DNA of 64,000 nucleotides from Epiperipatus broadwayi (Eukaryota > Onychophora > Udeonychophora > Euonychophora > Peripatidae): NCBI GenBank assembly GCA_028023455.1, contig JAQFVV010000017.1:3205501-3269500 (forward strand), written 5' to 3'. Numbering within the stretch: position 1 is the first letter of the stretch; each line of letters begins with the position of its first letter. The translations under genes were made by a program, and so were the position numbers. Shown here piece by piece: positions 1 to 12,290 of the stretch. Under the pieces are notes generated by a model that saw only the letters and a program-made list of their open reading frames with translations, was not told where the DNA came from and ran no database searches.

Positions 1-1103
1 CTGTTATATGCTATATAGAGAGAAAAATATCTAAAATAATGTTTGGTTAAAAAATAGGTTAATGAAATAAATAAAAATTATCTTTTAATAGACTTTAAAC
101 TATAAAGGGCTTCATCTTGACTGATGTTTATTTATCTTATAAAGAATATAAGCATTAAGTTATTACTTGAGGCATTTTGCTCAAAAAGTATATTTAGTAT
201 ATACTAGAAGCTTCCTAAAGTGTTTCAGCCACATTGTTTATTATTAGCTTCAACCCACAGGACTTTAATTGGACCAAAATTGATAAGCAAGATTGTAAAA
301 AAAATTTAACTGCTTTTTTTTAAATAAAAAAGATCATAGTATATCTTCATATTATGTCCACAACTTGTAGACTAATTCTAATATAGATTAATCTTAGAAA
401 AATTTTAAAAGACAGCCATAGTCAATTTAGTTAGCTAACTGCAGTAATAGTCAGTAAATGGGTAATGGTTCAAATTAAACTGTAGTAAAAGTCAATAGTC
501 TTTCTATCAAGGTAAATAAATGCAATAATATAATGTAGTCTTCACCTTTTATTTAGTAACCTGGTCCTTACTAAGGGCTACAAGTGGCACATATTTATTG
601 CTCAAACTATTCAAGCAATGAAAAAGTTCAGTTTTCATTAGAAATATACAAAATAGCAACAATATTTTATAAATGTATATAACAAACTTCCAAATGTTAT
701 ATTTAATGTTGAATTACCACAGGATCCTAGCTTATTGACAGAGATATATCTAGATTAAGAAATTTGACATAAAACAATTCTGATTTTAAGTATTATTCAT
801 CATCATGATCTGCTATAGGTAGCAAAAAAATCATAATTTGATACATTGAGTATTCTATAAATTATCTTTGGGATAATCAAAACTCATATGAATGATTCAA
901 AGCTTAAATGACCATTCGAAGCAAACGCTGGCCTAACAGAGATCCATATTTAACAAATACAGAGAATTAGAAACTATTAGACTAGTGGTAATCTTACATT
1001 ACAGTAAATGCTAGCTTTGGTAGTTTATTATTATAAATTTCCAAAAATAAAGTTGAAAGTTATAAAATCTAATCTGAAACTTTTATTTACAAAAATACAT
1101 ATA
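1..1103. other. AT-rich sequence without a gene
   Basis: No open reading frame of note, no recognisable domain and no clear repeat structure. The stretch is AT-rich intergenic sequence. Confidence 0.6.
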
Positions 1104-1402
1104 TATAAATATTAGAAAATACAGTAATTAATTTTTTTTAAAAAGAACAAAAAATATAAACATCACTTAGGAGCGTCTTGGATGATCCTCGTAGTCTTTA
1201 TCAACTAATACTTTGAAAGGTCAACTTTCCCATAATTCTGTGATCTTAACATTTGCTGTCTGCCTCACAGAATTATGGGAAAATTGATCTTTCAATGTAT
1301 TAGTTGACAAAAACAATGAGGATAGTTGAAAGCGCTCCTAAGTGATGTTTATATTTTTTCTTTTTAAAAAATTTTAATTACTGGATTTTATAATATTTAT
1401 TT
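1104..1402. repeat. Foldback element (MITE-like), about 140 bp arms
   Basis: The left arm (about 1104-1243) is the imperfect reverse complement of the right arm (about 1265-1402), with a loop near 21 bp. Matching landmarks are ACATCACTTAGGAGCG on the left and CGCTCCTAAGTGATGT on the right. A second landmark is CCCATAATTCTGTGA, which faces TCACAGAATTATGGG. There is no coding capacity. A second, half-length copy lies at 45498-45615, so this is a dispersed family. The long terminal inverted repeats and small size fit a non-autonomous DNA transposon; the superfamily is unknown. Confidence 0.85.
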
Positions 1403-1629
1403 ATAAGTTTAAGTATATTATTTTGAAGAAATACAGACATCGATTTGTAATATTATATATATATACCATGCAAAATTATATATAGCCAAATGCCTTTGTT
1501 TTTGTTTTTTTTTAATTATCCATGCTTTAGTAAATATCGAATATTTGGATATGGGTCTTTTAAAGTATTTCAATATTCTGGACTCACATCATTTATTTTA
1601 CTCTGGATAGAGAATTTGCATTCTTAGAT

Positions 1630-1738
1630 ATATTTACTAAGGCAAGAAACCTAAAGCATGTGCGGTTGAAAATGCGAAGGTAGGGACCTCTACAGGTCTT
1701 AACCACAAGCTTACGCATTGGAAGAAAAAAGGGGAATA
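1630..1738 (-). repeat. Dispersed repeat, family 4, partial copy
   Basis: Read on the minus strand, this matches the two copies at 10428-10629 and 10770-10975. The shared block contains the Y-rich run near TCTTCCAATGCG, GTGGTTAAGACCTGTAGAGG and CACATGCTTTAGG, and ends at CTTAGTAAATAT. No coding potential is seen. Confidence 0.7.
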
Positions 1739-1740
1739 GC

Positions 1741-2093
1741 AAACTGATCGAGTGTAAAGTCTATGTCTATGTTTATCTGGTACCTATTTATCCAATATCC
1801 CTATTTTGATTTACAACTCCATCCACAATTTTGATACCATTCACTTCATATAAATATGGTAATAATCATCCCTAATTATTTACTAAATTAAAGATTGTCT
1901 CTAATCCAGATATAAATTTTAAACCTGAGTTAATGATCAATATATCTGTTTTTTTTTTAATTAAACACACACATGTGAAGTTATTCACATTTCTCTTTCC
2001 CGCGTGCAATATGTTTGTAAATATATTCGGTAACTTCCACACTACCACACATTTTTAAATATCGGATGAATAAAGATACAATAAAAAGAAAAT
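1741..2093. other. AT-rich sequence without a gene
   Basis: Nothing recognisable beyond short poly-T tracts. Confidence 0.5.
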
Positions 2094-2145
2094 GATCTCC
2101 AAAATGCATTTTGTGCAGAACCTGCACTCATATTGTTGGCCCAAA
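2094..2145 (+). repeat. Fragment of palindromic repeat, family 3
   Basis: The stretch GATCTCCAAAATGC followed by GCACTCATATTGTTGG resembles the central part of the foldback element at 6240-6552 (GATCTCCAATATAT ... GCACTCATCAGTTG). It is short and diverged. Confidence 0.45.
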
Positions 2146-2487
2146 TCATCATCACATGATGTCTTAGATGTGTTTTAAATTTTTTTAGAGTAAATAGTTT
2201 TAATAGTTAATCAATACTTTATTTACAAATTTTAATAATAAAAAATAGTTTTAAAAGTTCTGTAGTATAACAGGTTTTCAATTTTTCAAAAATCTTATAC
2301 AATCATGTAATGACTAAAAGATTGTTTGATTATTGTTTTTCAGAATCTTCCAAGATAATATAAAATGATGTTGCAATGATTAAACTACTAAAAAATGTCT
2401 CCAGAAACATTAATATCATTGAATACACGAGAATTAGCTGTACTTACTAAATTAGCAATATTATTAATACCACCACTTTTACATTGT

Positions 2488-2700
2488 AAGCTCTTTATAC
2501 AGCAGTGCCACCTAGTGCAAGCCTTAGTATATAATGCCTAAAAGAACGTTTGTGCATAAAATCACTACCTAATGCCTTACTCATCCAATATCCCCAGACT
2601 AGTTTCTGGCTTGTGGCATTCATCAGTGAGGAGCATTGAATTTGAAAGCACTACATCTAGATCTTAAGATCTAATGTAACCATTTTTTACCTATTTAGTT
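2488..2700 (+). repeat. Dispersed repeat, family 5, copy A
   Basis: About 210 bp. It begins near CTCTTTATACAGCAGTGCC and continues through CTCATCCAATATCCCCAGA, CATCAGTGAGGAGC and AGATCTTAAGATCT. The same order is present in reverse complement at 4015-4260 and in part at 3620-3810. It carries a near-match to a CTCF core (GCCACCTAGTGC). Confidence 0.75.
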
Positions 2701-3167
2701 AATACCTTGGGTAAGTATGTAAAATGGTGTTGATGTGATGTTTATTGATATTATCACAGTTGTAAGTTGATTATAATTTTTACTTCATAATATGAATTTA
2801 TGTTTTATTGGACAATTTATTTATATAAAATATCTTAATGTTTAGATCAACAGCGTCTGACCTGGAATAAACGAAACAAAAATAAATCATAAATATCTGA
2901 ATATAAAAATTCACTATGTTTCTGTATTTTCTTTCCATAAATTTGACATAGAATATCTGGATTAAAAGAAACACGCATATATGGGAGCTTTGACAGCTTG
3001 AAAATCCATAGAATGAAATTAAATGTGTCAACGTTGAATGTATTTTAAATGAGACTATTTTTGTATCAATGAAAGTATGGCTTAGATTCTTTGTTTATTA
3101 AAATAATTTTTAGTTCAGCCGTATGTTTATATTTTACAATGTTATAATATAAAGCCTATTTAATGTT

Positions 3168-3271
3168 GTCAAGCATTGGTGGTCAAGAGGTCAGCAACGG
3201 CTGCTTTACAAACAGTTGTCCTGGGTTAGCGGGTTTGCTTCCCAGCTGATGCTATGACACATGAAAAAAAA
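3168..3271 (+). repeat. tRNA-derived SINE, family 1
   Basis: A short element of about 105 bp running GTCAAGCATTGGTGGTC ... GACACATG followed by an A-run. The A-box-like segment TGGTCAAGAGG and a degenerate B box (GGGTTTGCTTCC) identify a tRNA-like head. Other copies lie at 14104, 25592, 39830, 45937, 52144, 55324, 57557, 58095 and 59706. Unlike most of those, no target-site duplication is evident here, which suggests an older insertion. Confidence 0.8.
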
Positions 3272-3619
3272 TCCATAAAATGGTCTCTTCCTAGATAAAA
3301 AAGTTTTCGTATATATATATCAAAAATCCTATTAACTAAGCTATACATTCCCAATCTTCTTATGCAACTGTAAACCCATTTACTTTTTTTTCTTTGGTTG
3401 TTCCTTTGCAATTTATACTCAAACAATCATTTCACTAGCACCTATACACATTCTTTTTTTTTTCTTTTTTTTATTTTAATGACAGCAGGTTGGTTAGTTC
3501 CAATATCCTGTCATTATATCCCTTTCATATTTCTATTTTTTATCTCAATCACTTTTATATTTCTCTTACTCCAATATAATTTATTTTCACATGATCACCA
3601 TTTCATATGCTTACACATG

Positions 3620-3810
3620 CTATTAATAAGAGTACTAAACTCTCCATACAGTAGTGCCACCAAGTGCGAGCCTTTGTAATCAATGGATGCAGAAAGGCTA
3701 GTGCATAAAATCATTATCTAGTGTCTACTCATCCATCATTCCTAGACTAATTAATGAAATAGGTAAAAGGTGGCTGCTGGAGGATTGCATTAGTTTGCTC
3801 CTCTTATTAA
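3620..3810 (+). repeat. Dispersed repeat, family 5, copy B (rearranged)
   Basis: The left portion (CTCTCCATACAGTAGTGCC ... CTACTCATCCATC) forms an inverted pair with 4130-4260. The right portion (AGGTGGCTGCTGGAGG) is in direct orientation to the same sequence near 4035-4055. Both therefore derive from one family, with a rearrangement between them. Confidence 0.7.
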
Positions 3811-4014
3811 CAGCAAGCTTATGAAATGGGGATCATGTGATGTTTAGATGGTTTTATACCTATCCTACCCATAGAGCAATGGTGACTGTAGTTTATTAAA
3901 AACTAAAGACACCAAAATGTATAGATGCTGAACTGGGTTCAGGTCTATATGACTAAACAAGTGAATGAGCTTGGGTTGGAAACATAATGGTGTTTTCATC
4001 TTTGGCTCCTAACT

Positions 4015-4260
4015 TTATAGTTAACCTAATAGGAAAAAGGTGGCTGCTGGAGGTTTGCATTGGATCCTAAGATCCAGATGTAATGCTCTCAGATCTAAGG
4101 CTTCTCACTGATGAAAGCCATAAGCTAGAAACTATTCTGGAGATGCTGGATGAGTAGGCACTAGCTAGGAATTTTATATAAAAGCCTTTCTGCTTCCATT
4201 GATTGTGAAAGCTTGCACTTGTTGGCAATACTGTATGGAGAGATTGATACTCTTATTAAC
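4015..4260 (-). repeat. Dispersed repeat, family 5, copy C
   Basis: The reverse complement matches copy A over its length: CTCTCCATACAGTATTGCC, CTCATCCAGCATCTCCAGA, CATCAGTGAGAAGC and GGATCTTAGGATCC. Together with copy B it forms an inverted pair with about 400 bp between the arms. Confidence 0.75.
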
Positions 4261-4589
4261 TTATTCTTTTTTTTTTTTCAGCATTTTACAATCACCAAGG
4301 AAAGATCTTTTCTTATTACTTCCACATAAATCTCATCTACATTCAAAATTCTTATTCAATATTCAAGTTTTATTTTGAATTCTTTAATACTTTTTATATT
4401 TCCATAATAGCAAACTACTTTTATTTATATTTATTTGTCATAATTTTAGTATTTTTCCGTAATCAAGTTATTTTTTTAAGTTTTCTAATAAAATATCAGT
4501 GATAATAATTAAGTTGATGAAATTTATCTTAACATTTTTTTAAAGGCTTCAACTAAAATAACACAAAAAAGGTTTCTGTCTATTGAACT

Positions 4590-5176
<587 letters not shown>

Positions 5177-5284
5177 AATACTTTCATCAAAATGAAAAGT
5201 TATCTGGTTTAATCTGAATTACCTTTGTTTATTTATCTTTTATTAATTGAATAACTATCTTGTACACTATGTCAATAGCAAATT

Positions 5285-5370
5285 CAATCTAATTTTAGTA
5301 TTCAATAGTTATGTCAATATTCCAAATCAATCTAATTTTAGTATTCAATAGTTATGTCAATATTCCAAAT
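5285..5370 (+). repeat. 43-bp tandem duplication
   Basis: Two adjacent identical or nearly identical copies of a 43-bp unit beginning TCAATCTAATTTTAG and ending at TATTCCAAA. Confidence 0.85.
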
Positions 5371-5534
5371 CAAATGTCTCTTCAGTTATTTTTCTAATTT
5401 CGCAAAGTATTCACATAAAAAGCAATAAAATTGTATCATATTATTAACTCTTTAAAATATTACAATATTATTTTTTAATATGTAAACTAAATACCTTATT
5501 AAATTTCTCTGGGCAATAAACTTCATTGGTATTG

Positions 5535-6150
5535 AATTTATAATTTGAAGTTGGCTAATATTTTAAATATGAATCAGATTATTAACACAGATGGAAACAT
5601 AATGGAGGAAATTAATCATAGAATTAAATTTGGTTGGAGTGCTTTTGGTAGAAATAACTTGATACTAAAAGGAAATATGCCTATAAGTTTGAAAAGGAAG
5701 GTTTTTAACAAATGTGTTTTACCCGTTTTTACTTATGGATCTGAGACTTGGACACTTAATAGAAGAGCAATACAGAAACTTCAGACCACTCAAATAAGTA
5801 TGGAGAGATGTATGTTGGGAGTAACAAGAAGAGATCGAAAATGCAATGTATGGGTAAGAGAACAAACAGGTGTTACCGACCTCATTGAAAAAAATTAAAA
5901 GATTAAAGTGGAGTTGGGCTGGACATATTGTTAAAAGAGTTGATAATAGATGGACAATTGAAATTTTAAACAGGATTCCAAGAGATTGTAAAAGACCCAG
6001 AAAGAGACCACACGTGAGATGGATGGATGAAATAAGAAAGTGTGCAGGGGTGATGTGGAGAAGAAAAGCTAAAGATCGGAGAAGATGGATTAAACTTGGA
6101 GAGACCTTCATCCTGCAGTGGATTGATAATGGTTGATGATGATGATACTT
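5535..6150 (+). mobile_element. RTE-like LINE, 3' part of reverse transcriptase
   Basis: This is a 5'-truncated non-LTR retrotransposon fragment. Translation of 5545-5898 contains VLPVFTYGSETWTL, ERCMLGVTRRDRK and REQTGVTDLIE. Translation of 5870-6136, in another frame, continues with KRLKWSWAGHI, then PRDCKRPRKRP and ETFILQWIDN. That order is the usual C-terminal tail of RTE-type reverse transcriptases. One frameshift lies in the A-rich run near 5885. The element ends in a short GATGATGAT tail after the stop, as is common for this group. Other fragments in the window at 14200, 21955, 33505 and 58310 appear to belong to the same family. It is not functional. Confidence 0.9.
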
Positions 6151-6239
6151 GGTTTATTATATTAACTAATTTAAATTTTAGTATTTGATATATATATATT
6201 ATATAATATTTAAATACAAATATACTTTATATCCCTGGA

Positions 6240-6552
6240 GTTTAAATGTAAGTATAGGAGGATTTGAACCTAGCTTTCCAGTTCTCTTCAGGTATCTAAT
6301 CTATCTCTTACAACTGATACGCGTAACCACACACATGCGAATAAGATTAATGATCTCCAATATATTTTATGCTGAACTAGCACTCATCAGTTGATCTGGA
6401 CCAACTGGTGAGTGCTTGTTTGGCATGATATATGTATATTGGAAATCTTTTGTCTTTTTCACATGTATGTGGTCAGATGTATCATTTGTATAAGATGGGT
6501 TGGATAACCATGGGAAGTTTGAAAGTCTGAGTTCAAGTCCCTTATAATTATT
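6240..6552. repeat. Palindromic (foldback) repeat, family 3
   Basis: Arms of about 150 bp meet near 6393-6397. Left landmarks are GGATTTGAACCTAGC, ATCTAATCTATCTC and GCACTCATCAGTTG. The right half carries their diverged complements (CAACTGGTGAGTGC, GGATAACC, GAGTTCAAGTCCC). Each outer part contains a tRNA B-box-like GTTCAAATCC sequence, so the palindrome could have arisen from two SINE-like units head to head. Half-copies lie near 2094, 35735, 36290 and 49910. Confidence 0.75.
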
Positions 6553-6756
6553 TATATAATATATATATATATATATGTAGAAATAGAGAGAGGAAGTGCG
6601 AGAGAAAGTTTGAGAATATGAATCATTTTAAATAGATTGATAACTTTTTAAATAGACAAGTTGGATTTGAATGTTAAGAGACTGCTTAAATAACGCACAG
6701 CTGGTGAGTTTTGAAAATTAAAATACTTTATTATAGACATTACTTTAAAATTATGG

Positions 6757-7042
6757 TAATCAATTAGACTATTTCCGTCATCTGGCATTAAATAGTGAAT
6801 GTCTGGAAAATTTTAAACTTTATGTAAACTTTTCAAATACGAACCACTTGTTAGTAATAACATAAAATAGATAACGCAGGTTAGTAATTACCAACGTTTT
6901 GTGTAGTAGTATTCTCCATTCTTCTTCAAGTGGTGCTGGCCTGGCCTGCAACAGTGTTACTATAGGAATCGAATTACACCTTTAGTTTCTTGAATATCGA
7001 ACTTTAATAAGGTAACGCTCTAACCAACTGAGCTATCGATTA
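6757..7042 (-). repeat. tRNA-derived SINE, family 2
   Basis: On the minus strand the element opens with TAGCTCAGTTGGTTAGAGCG, a textbook tRNA A-box region. It then has a B-box-like ATTCGATTCC, followed by a non-tRNA body (TGAAGAAGAATGGAG) and a 3' part ending near CTATTTCCG on the plus strand. The copy at 13735-13970 matches along the body. It is a SINE rather than a tRNA gene, because no closing acceptor stem follows and the body is repeated. Confidence 0.8.
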
Positions 7043-10000
7043 ATTAAAGATGATGAAAGAAATCATCGTGTATATAAGTTATAACGTGTGCTAGAAAACT
7101 AAGTTATACGGTAACACACAGATGCACGCACTGTTCTATTCTACTACGACAGTTTATTGGTCTCATTTAAAAAAATACAAAGTGAATACTATTTACTATT
7201 TATTATTTTATTTGCTTTTTTTGCAAGAGAATAAATTCGTCTTAACTTTTAATTGGTCTTTTATTTTATTTAATAACCGTATTAATGCGTATGCAGCTAA
7301 TAAGACTGAATATTATCTCTATATAGTAAGAACAATGGAATCTTTTGGGATGTCTATATTTCTAGGAATATCTTATAACTGAATTGAAGACTTTATTGTA
7401 ATTCGTAAAGCACCTTTTTTGTGGCATTCCATAAATCAATAACGGTATGACTTTTCTTGAAAACTATCTAGTGGATCTGACAATTTTTCTTTACCGGAAA
7501 GGCTCCTAAATTGACTTTCTTATATAAGAATTTACTCATTCAGTCAAAACACGTTTTCTAGATAACTTTTTGAACAAAAAAAAAAAGTCCATTACAGGAT
7601 ATGGATTTTTCAACAATCATTCGCAGGAATGTATATTTTCCTATTCTAGTATAGAAGTGAGTGAGTTTTATTTTTATTAATTGGTATTATTCATAACAGA
7701 TCTTGCATCCGTTCTTCTTCCATACCTACCAAACTTTTTGATATAATATCTTTAATTCTAGTGCTTAACTTTTGGCAATATTCTCAATACTAATTAGACA
7801 TCCTCATTCTTTATTATGAGTTCTCTATTATCAAAAATAGTTGCTATATATATTCGTGTATATTTTTATTACTATTGTTTGATTGTTGTTATTTTGGTTA
7901 TAGTTTGTTCTCGACATTTTCTACATGGCTATTTTTGACAATCGTTTTTGATTTTTGTATTTCATTTTTGCTCAAACTTTTCACAAATTCATTCATAATT
8001 ATATTTTTGGACTGTTATTCAAATTCGATCCTAGGATGTTAATGTAAGTGGCATTTTAATACAGTAGTTTTGTCTGGTTCCTAAGGTCTTAAACGATCCA
8101 TTCATTATTGTGATAATAAAGTCCATCCTTCTCATAGTTGATCAACACCTCTCTTATTTTTATATCACTTTTACAAGCATTAAATACTAGTGAATTAATT
8201 TGCCTTATAATATGATCAAAATAAAATAATCATTTATGTTTAAATGAAAGTTCAAGGTAATTCGTACAAATTTCTTTCTTTTGTCAGATACTATTTTCAA
8301 GCTACTAATAGGCTCCACATGTGACAAACAATGGAATATCCATCACATGTGGGTGTTAACTGTGAATAACAAACATTATCTGGCTGAGAGTACTTCCGAA
8401 TTGTCCGTTAAGATGTTGGGTCATCAATGTCTAGGTACTGCATCCAATACATTCTTTTCTAATACTTCGTCTTTATTCTTAAGTAATTTAAATGAAGGTA
8501 AGGCATGGACATGATCTCTCATGCCAGAAGTCATCTCACAGTACTGACACTGCCCATGGAATTATGTATTTGTGTAAGCACCCATCCATTAGTTATCTAA
8601 ATGCATACCACTTTTGATTCCAATTCCCTTTTTTTTAATTGAAGACCTGAGATTTAAGAAAGCAATGATGAGACAAATTAAATAAGCTGGTAGTCCTTAA
8701 TTGTACCTTTGCACAAGGAAGTATAATCACTAACATGTCACAGCAGTATTTGAGCTTCATAATGGTTATCAGTTTAGGTATCCTTATTTAGGAATACCAC
8801 TGTATATTACTGAAGTAGAACAGACTTAACACAGTGCAAAACTAGCCTGTCTCAGATAGTTTAACTATGTTATCATGCTTGGCAGATTACCCATTAAACT
8901 AATATATTAATAGTAGTGGTAAGGCATAATTCAATGGTAGTACTAGAAATGAAAATTATAAATGTATTTTTTTTTCAATATATAGGTGTATCAAATATGT
9001 GAACTTTAGTTTACTTGACCTAAACATTTCAAAAAAGAATAGATAGAATATTTGGCTAAGAAATTATTAACATTTAAGATGGATATAATGGCTCTAGTTT
9101 AATTGAACAAGTAGATAGTTAAATGTTATTTGGAAAGGCAGATCAATGAGTAAAGAAGAGTGCATATATTGGATTTACTGCAAAGTGTAATTTAATACAT
9201 TTTACTATTGGAATTTTCTAGTGTATTAATAAAAGGCTAACAGTATTAAATCTTGGCTTGCACAACGATACCTACACTTATTTTATTATTGCATTTGTTT
9301 AAATATTAAACTAAGAATTTTAATGTTTATATCTGTGCTAGAGATAATCTCTAGTTTAGGAAATGATTAATAATAGTCATTACTATATTTATCCAAAGTG
9401 GATGGTGTCAAAGATGTGGGTTGAGTTAATTTGACACCTGTAATTCAAAATGTAATTATTTAAACTAAGAGAATTGAAAGAAAGCTTTTATTTTTTGCTA
9501 CATAGTATTATCACTAAATGATCAAAATTTTCTTCTTGATAGCCTTAGTGCATTTATGAGCACAATTAGGAGACTATGGCTAAAAGTTCGTTGAAATAAT
9601 GATATTGATTCTGTAAAGTGGGGGTGGGTGTTGAATTTTTGCACAACACATGAACAGACTATCACAAGCAGAAAAATCACTTTAAAAAACATGGTTGCTT
9701 CCACACTCTGAAGAATGTCATTTAATAGATTCCATTATAATTAAGAGTCAGAATGCAAAAGAAGTTTTTCTTATGTGAGAATTTACAAAGACATATCGTT
9801 GGATGGATCAAAGATTAGTATGCCCCAAGGTTAAATTGACAGTTGCATTAAAACCACTTAGCATTATCATGCTACAGAGATGTGGATTTCTTTTAAGGAA
9901 TCTGTTTACAAATAAATCTATTCTTGGCTTGATTTAAAATGAAGTGGGAGGTTTTTTCTGCCTAGCAGAACTTTATAATAAACATAGAGATTTGAAGTCG

Positions 10001-10427
10001 AAACTTCAATCACTAATAGGAAACCTTAAATGGTTGATGGATTAAACCACAAAAAGATATAAACATTTAGTGGTTGTGGTGATTCTAGATAAATATATAG
10101 ACATAAAAAATAGTATCTTAGTCCTATTAAATCCAAAATATTTTCTTATATGATGATATATATTTTTAACAGATGGAATAAGTATTTTGATAATCTCTTG
10201 CATAACAATCAAGAATTGGACACATTTTTAATGATTTAGATTTAAACAAAAAAAAATAAGTTTACTGAAGTCAAAAATTCTTTGTCATCTTAAAAATGAA
10301 AAGGTTTTACTTCCTGATAAAATATCTGAAGATATTTCAAACTGTAGTGATATGTCAGCTAGAAAAATCCTAATATATAGATTCATGTTTCCTGATCTTA
10401 AGGATGCTTCTATAGTTCCAATTTGGA
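7043..10427. other. Long gene-free AT-rich stretch
   Basis: Only short unremarkable frames are present, for example 86 codons from 7122 and 77 codons from 8281, with no domain I recognise. No long terminal repeats or SINE heads were seen. Possible diverged repeat matter near 9170-9440 shares the ATTATCCA-type motif with 12770-12955. Confidence 0.45.
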
Positions 10428-10629
10428 TTTAATCAGTGAAGTATTGAATAGCTTCAGGCTCTCAGATCTAACTGCTTCAGCTTCATCTATTTATATAGAA
10501 AGTAGGTTAAAGTAAAAAAGGGTTCCCCTCTTTCTTCCATTGCATAAGTTTGTGGTTAAAACCTGTAGAGGTTCCTACCTTCACATTTTCAACCGCACAT
10601 GCTTTAGGTTTATTGCCTTAGTAAATATT
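10428..10629 (+). repeat. Dispersed repeat, family 4, copy 1
   Basis: About 200 bp. It is homologous to 10770-10975 in the same orientation, with about 140 bp between the two. Shared landmarks are GCTCTCAGATCTAAC, TTATATAGAAAGTAGGTT, CCTGTAGAGG, CACATGCTTTAGG and CCTTAGTAAATATT. Another copy is on the minus strand at 1630-1738, and a fragment lies at 35255-35330. Confidence 0.85.
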
Positions 10630-10769
10630 ACTTACATAATCAATGTGCATTAAATAAATTTATAATTACAACTTTAAATTATCATAATAGATTTCTAACT
10701 ATAAGATCTTTCCATCGACTCATTGTAAATTGAATGATTTCATGAGTATTAATGTATAATAGGAATTGT

Positions 10770-10975
10770 GGACTTAATCAGTGAAGTGTTGAATGATTTC
10801 ATGCTCTCAGATCTAACCGCTTCAGCTTCACCTATTTATATAGAAAGTAGGTTGAAATAAAGAAGGATTCCTCTCTTTTCTTCTAATGCATAAGCTTGTG
10901 GTTAAGACCTATAGAGGTCTCTACCTTTGCATTTTCAACCACACATGCTTTAGGCTTATTGCCTTAGTAAATATT
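10770..10975 (+). repeat. Dispersed repeat, family 4, copy 2
   Basis: Same landmarks as the copy at 10428, with scattered substitutions. The close direct spacing allows either a segmental duplication or two insertions, or the two copies could be LTR-like ends. The 140 bp between them holds no coding signal. Confidence 0.85.
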
Positions 10976-11287
10976 AAAACAAAGGAAGTAGATAATAAGG
11001 CAATAATTATCATGGAATATTATTCTTATCCATTTCAGCAAAAATACTATATAGGATTTTGTTAATTAGATTATTTTCAGTCATAGATAATCTTGACCAG
11101 AAGGTTAGTGAGTTTAAAACATCAAGAAAAAAATCAAAAGGCACTGTTAAGCAAATACAAAAAAAGTGTTAAGAACTTCTGTTGATTTAGTCAAGACATT
11201 GTTTGAAATTAGTTGCTTGCCTATCAATGTTTTATTCTCATTATGTAACTTGTATTGGCAGTTTTTCCATGTGTAGCATGGAGAAAC

Positions 11288-11535
11288 AGCGCCACATAGT
11301 GGGCTAGATTGCTGGTAGTTGCTGGTAGCAGACATTGTAAGGTAGATTTGTTTACCTATGGATATCAGTGCCACTAAGTGGACAGTAGTGCTGGCTGCTA
11401 CTTGGCATAAGGTCCCTGTGCATACACACAGTGAAAAGCGCCACCTAGTGGCTAAAACTTACATTGCTGCTTTTGACCCCCTACTTTGAATATTTCTGTA
11501 GTTGACATGGAAACAGTGCCTCTTGCGCCCACATG
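11288..11535 (+). repeat. Short array of GCCACCTAGTGG-type motifs
   Basis: Three 12-mers on the plus strand fit or nearly fit GCCMYCTRSTGG: 11291-11302 (GCCACATAGTGG), 11370-11381 (GCCACTAAGTGG) and 11440-11451 (GCCACCTAGTGG, exact). They are spaced 79 and 70 bp apart. A degenerate fourth (GCGCCCACATGG) follows at about 11525. Flanking words such as ACAG or GAAA directly before the motif are also shared, so this is a diverged tandem repeat of about 75 bp. The pattern is the core of the animal CTCF binding consensus; binding here is unproven. Confidence 0.55.
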
Positions 11536-11804
11536 GGGCATAAGTTAAAAGTTCTGCAGAAAATAAGAGGTAATTGAAATAAAACTAGAATTAAGCAAGG
11601 ATATATGCTGATCCAACATTGCCTTTCAAATTGCAAGATTATGATCTTCATAGACAGCTTATTAAATCAGGAATTAAAATATTATACAGATTTAATAGTG
11701 GATTTTTAAATTAGAAGTGATTACACAATGAAAATAAGAACATTCTTTTGGATTCTGGACTTACAGTTTACTGGCATTGGCTTTTTTTTTTGCCAGTTCA
11801 CAAA

Positions 11805-11940
11805 TCAATCTAATATTTCTTTAGTGTAATTTTCACTATACCAATTCTCATGCAAGGTACAGACTAATTTCTATCCACTTTAACATGTTGTGAAGGGTTA
11901 TAATCATAAACATATGATCAAAGATGTGAAAAATATATAT
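11805..11940 (+). repeat. Direct repeat pair, first member
   Basis: Shares TAATATTTCT, the TTTCTATC run and GTAATCATAAACAT-like blocks, in the same order, with 12165-12290. The family is unknown. Confidence 0.65.
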
Positions 11941-12164
11941 AAACCTGAAAATGCATATTCCACCCTGAAGAATCACTTATTGGTTTTCACAGATTACAAT
12001 CTTATATACATCTTTATTATCGCTAAGTATGTATAGATGTGGAATTATTACAATTTAATCAAAAAGTGTCAAATTTATTGCCCTCAAAACTTTGACCCAA
12101 ATCATTTGATGGAAATATTTTAATAATTTTTATTAGTTATTTATTAAACTAAAGATTATCCATT

Positions 12165-12290
12165 TAATATTTCTATAGAGTAATTTTTCTACACCACTAT
12201 CAACAAGTTAGGGTCCAGTTTCTATCTACTTTTAACACCTTGTGGAAGGGTGTAATCATAAACATTTGACCAAAGACTTGTGCAAAAGAT
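12165..12290 (+). repeat. Direct repeat pair, second member
   Basis: Matches 11805-11940 in the same orientation. The segment just before it (AAAGATTATCCATTTAAT) also recurs at about 12815 and 35975, linking it to a wider dispersed family. Confidence 0.65.

Noticed and set aside
7012-7042. A functional tRNA gene on the minus strand
   Set aside because: There is a good A-box region, but the B-box arm is degenerate, there is no matching acceptor stem, and the same body recurs at 13735. It is a SINE head.
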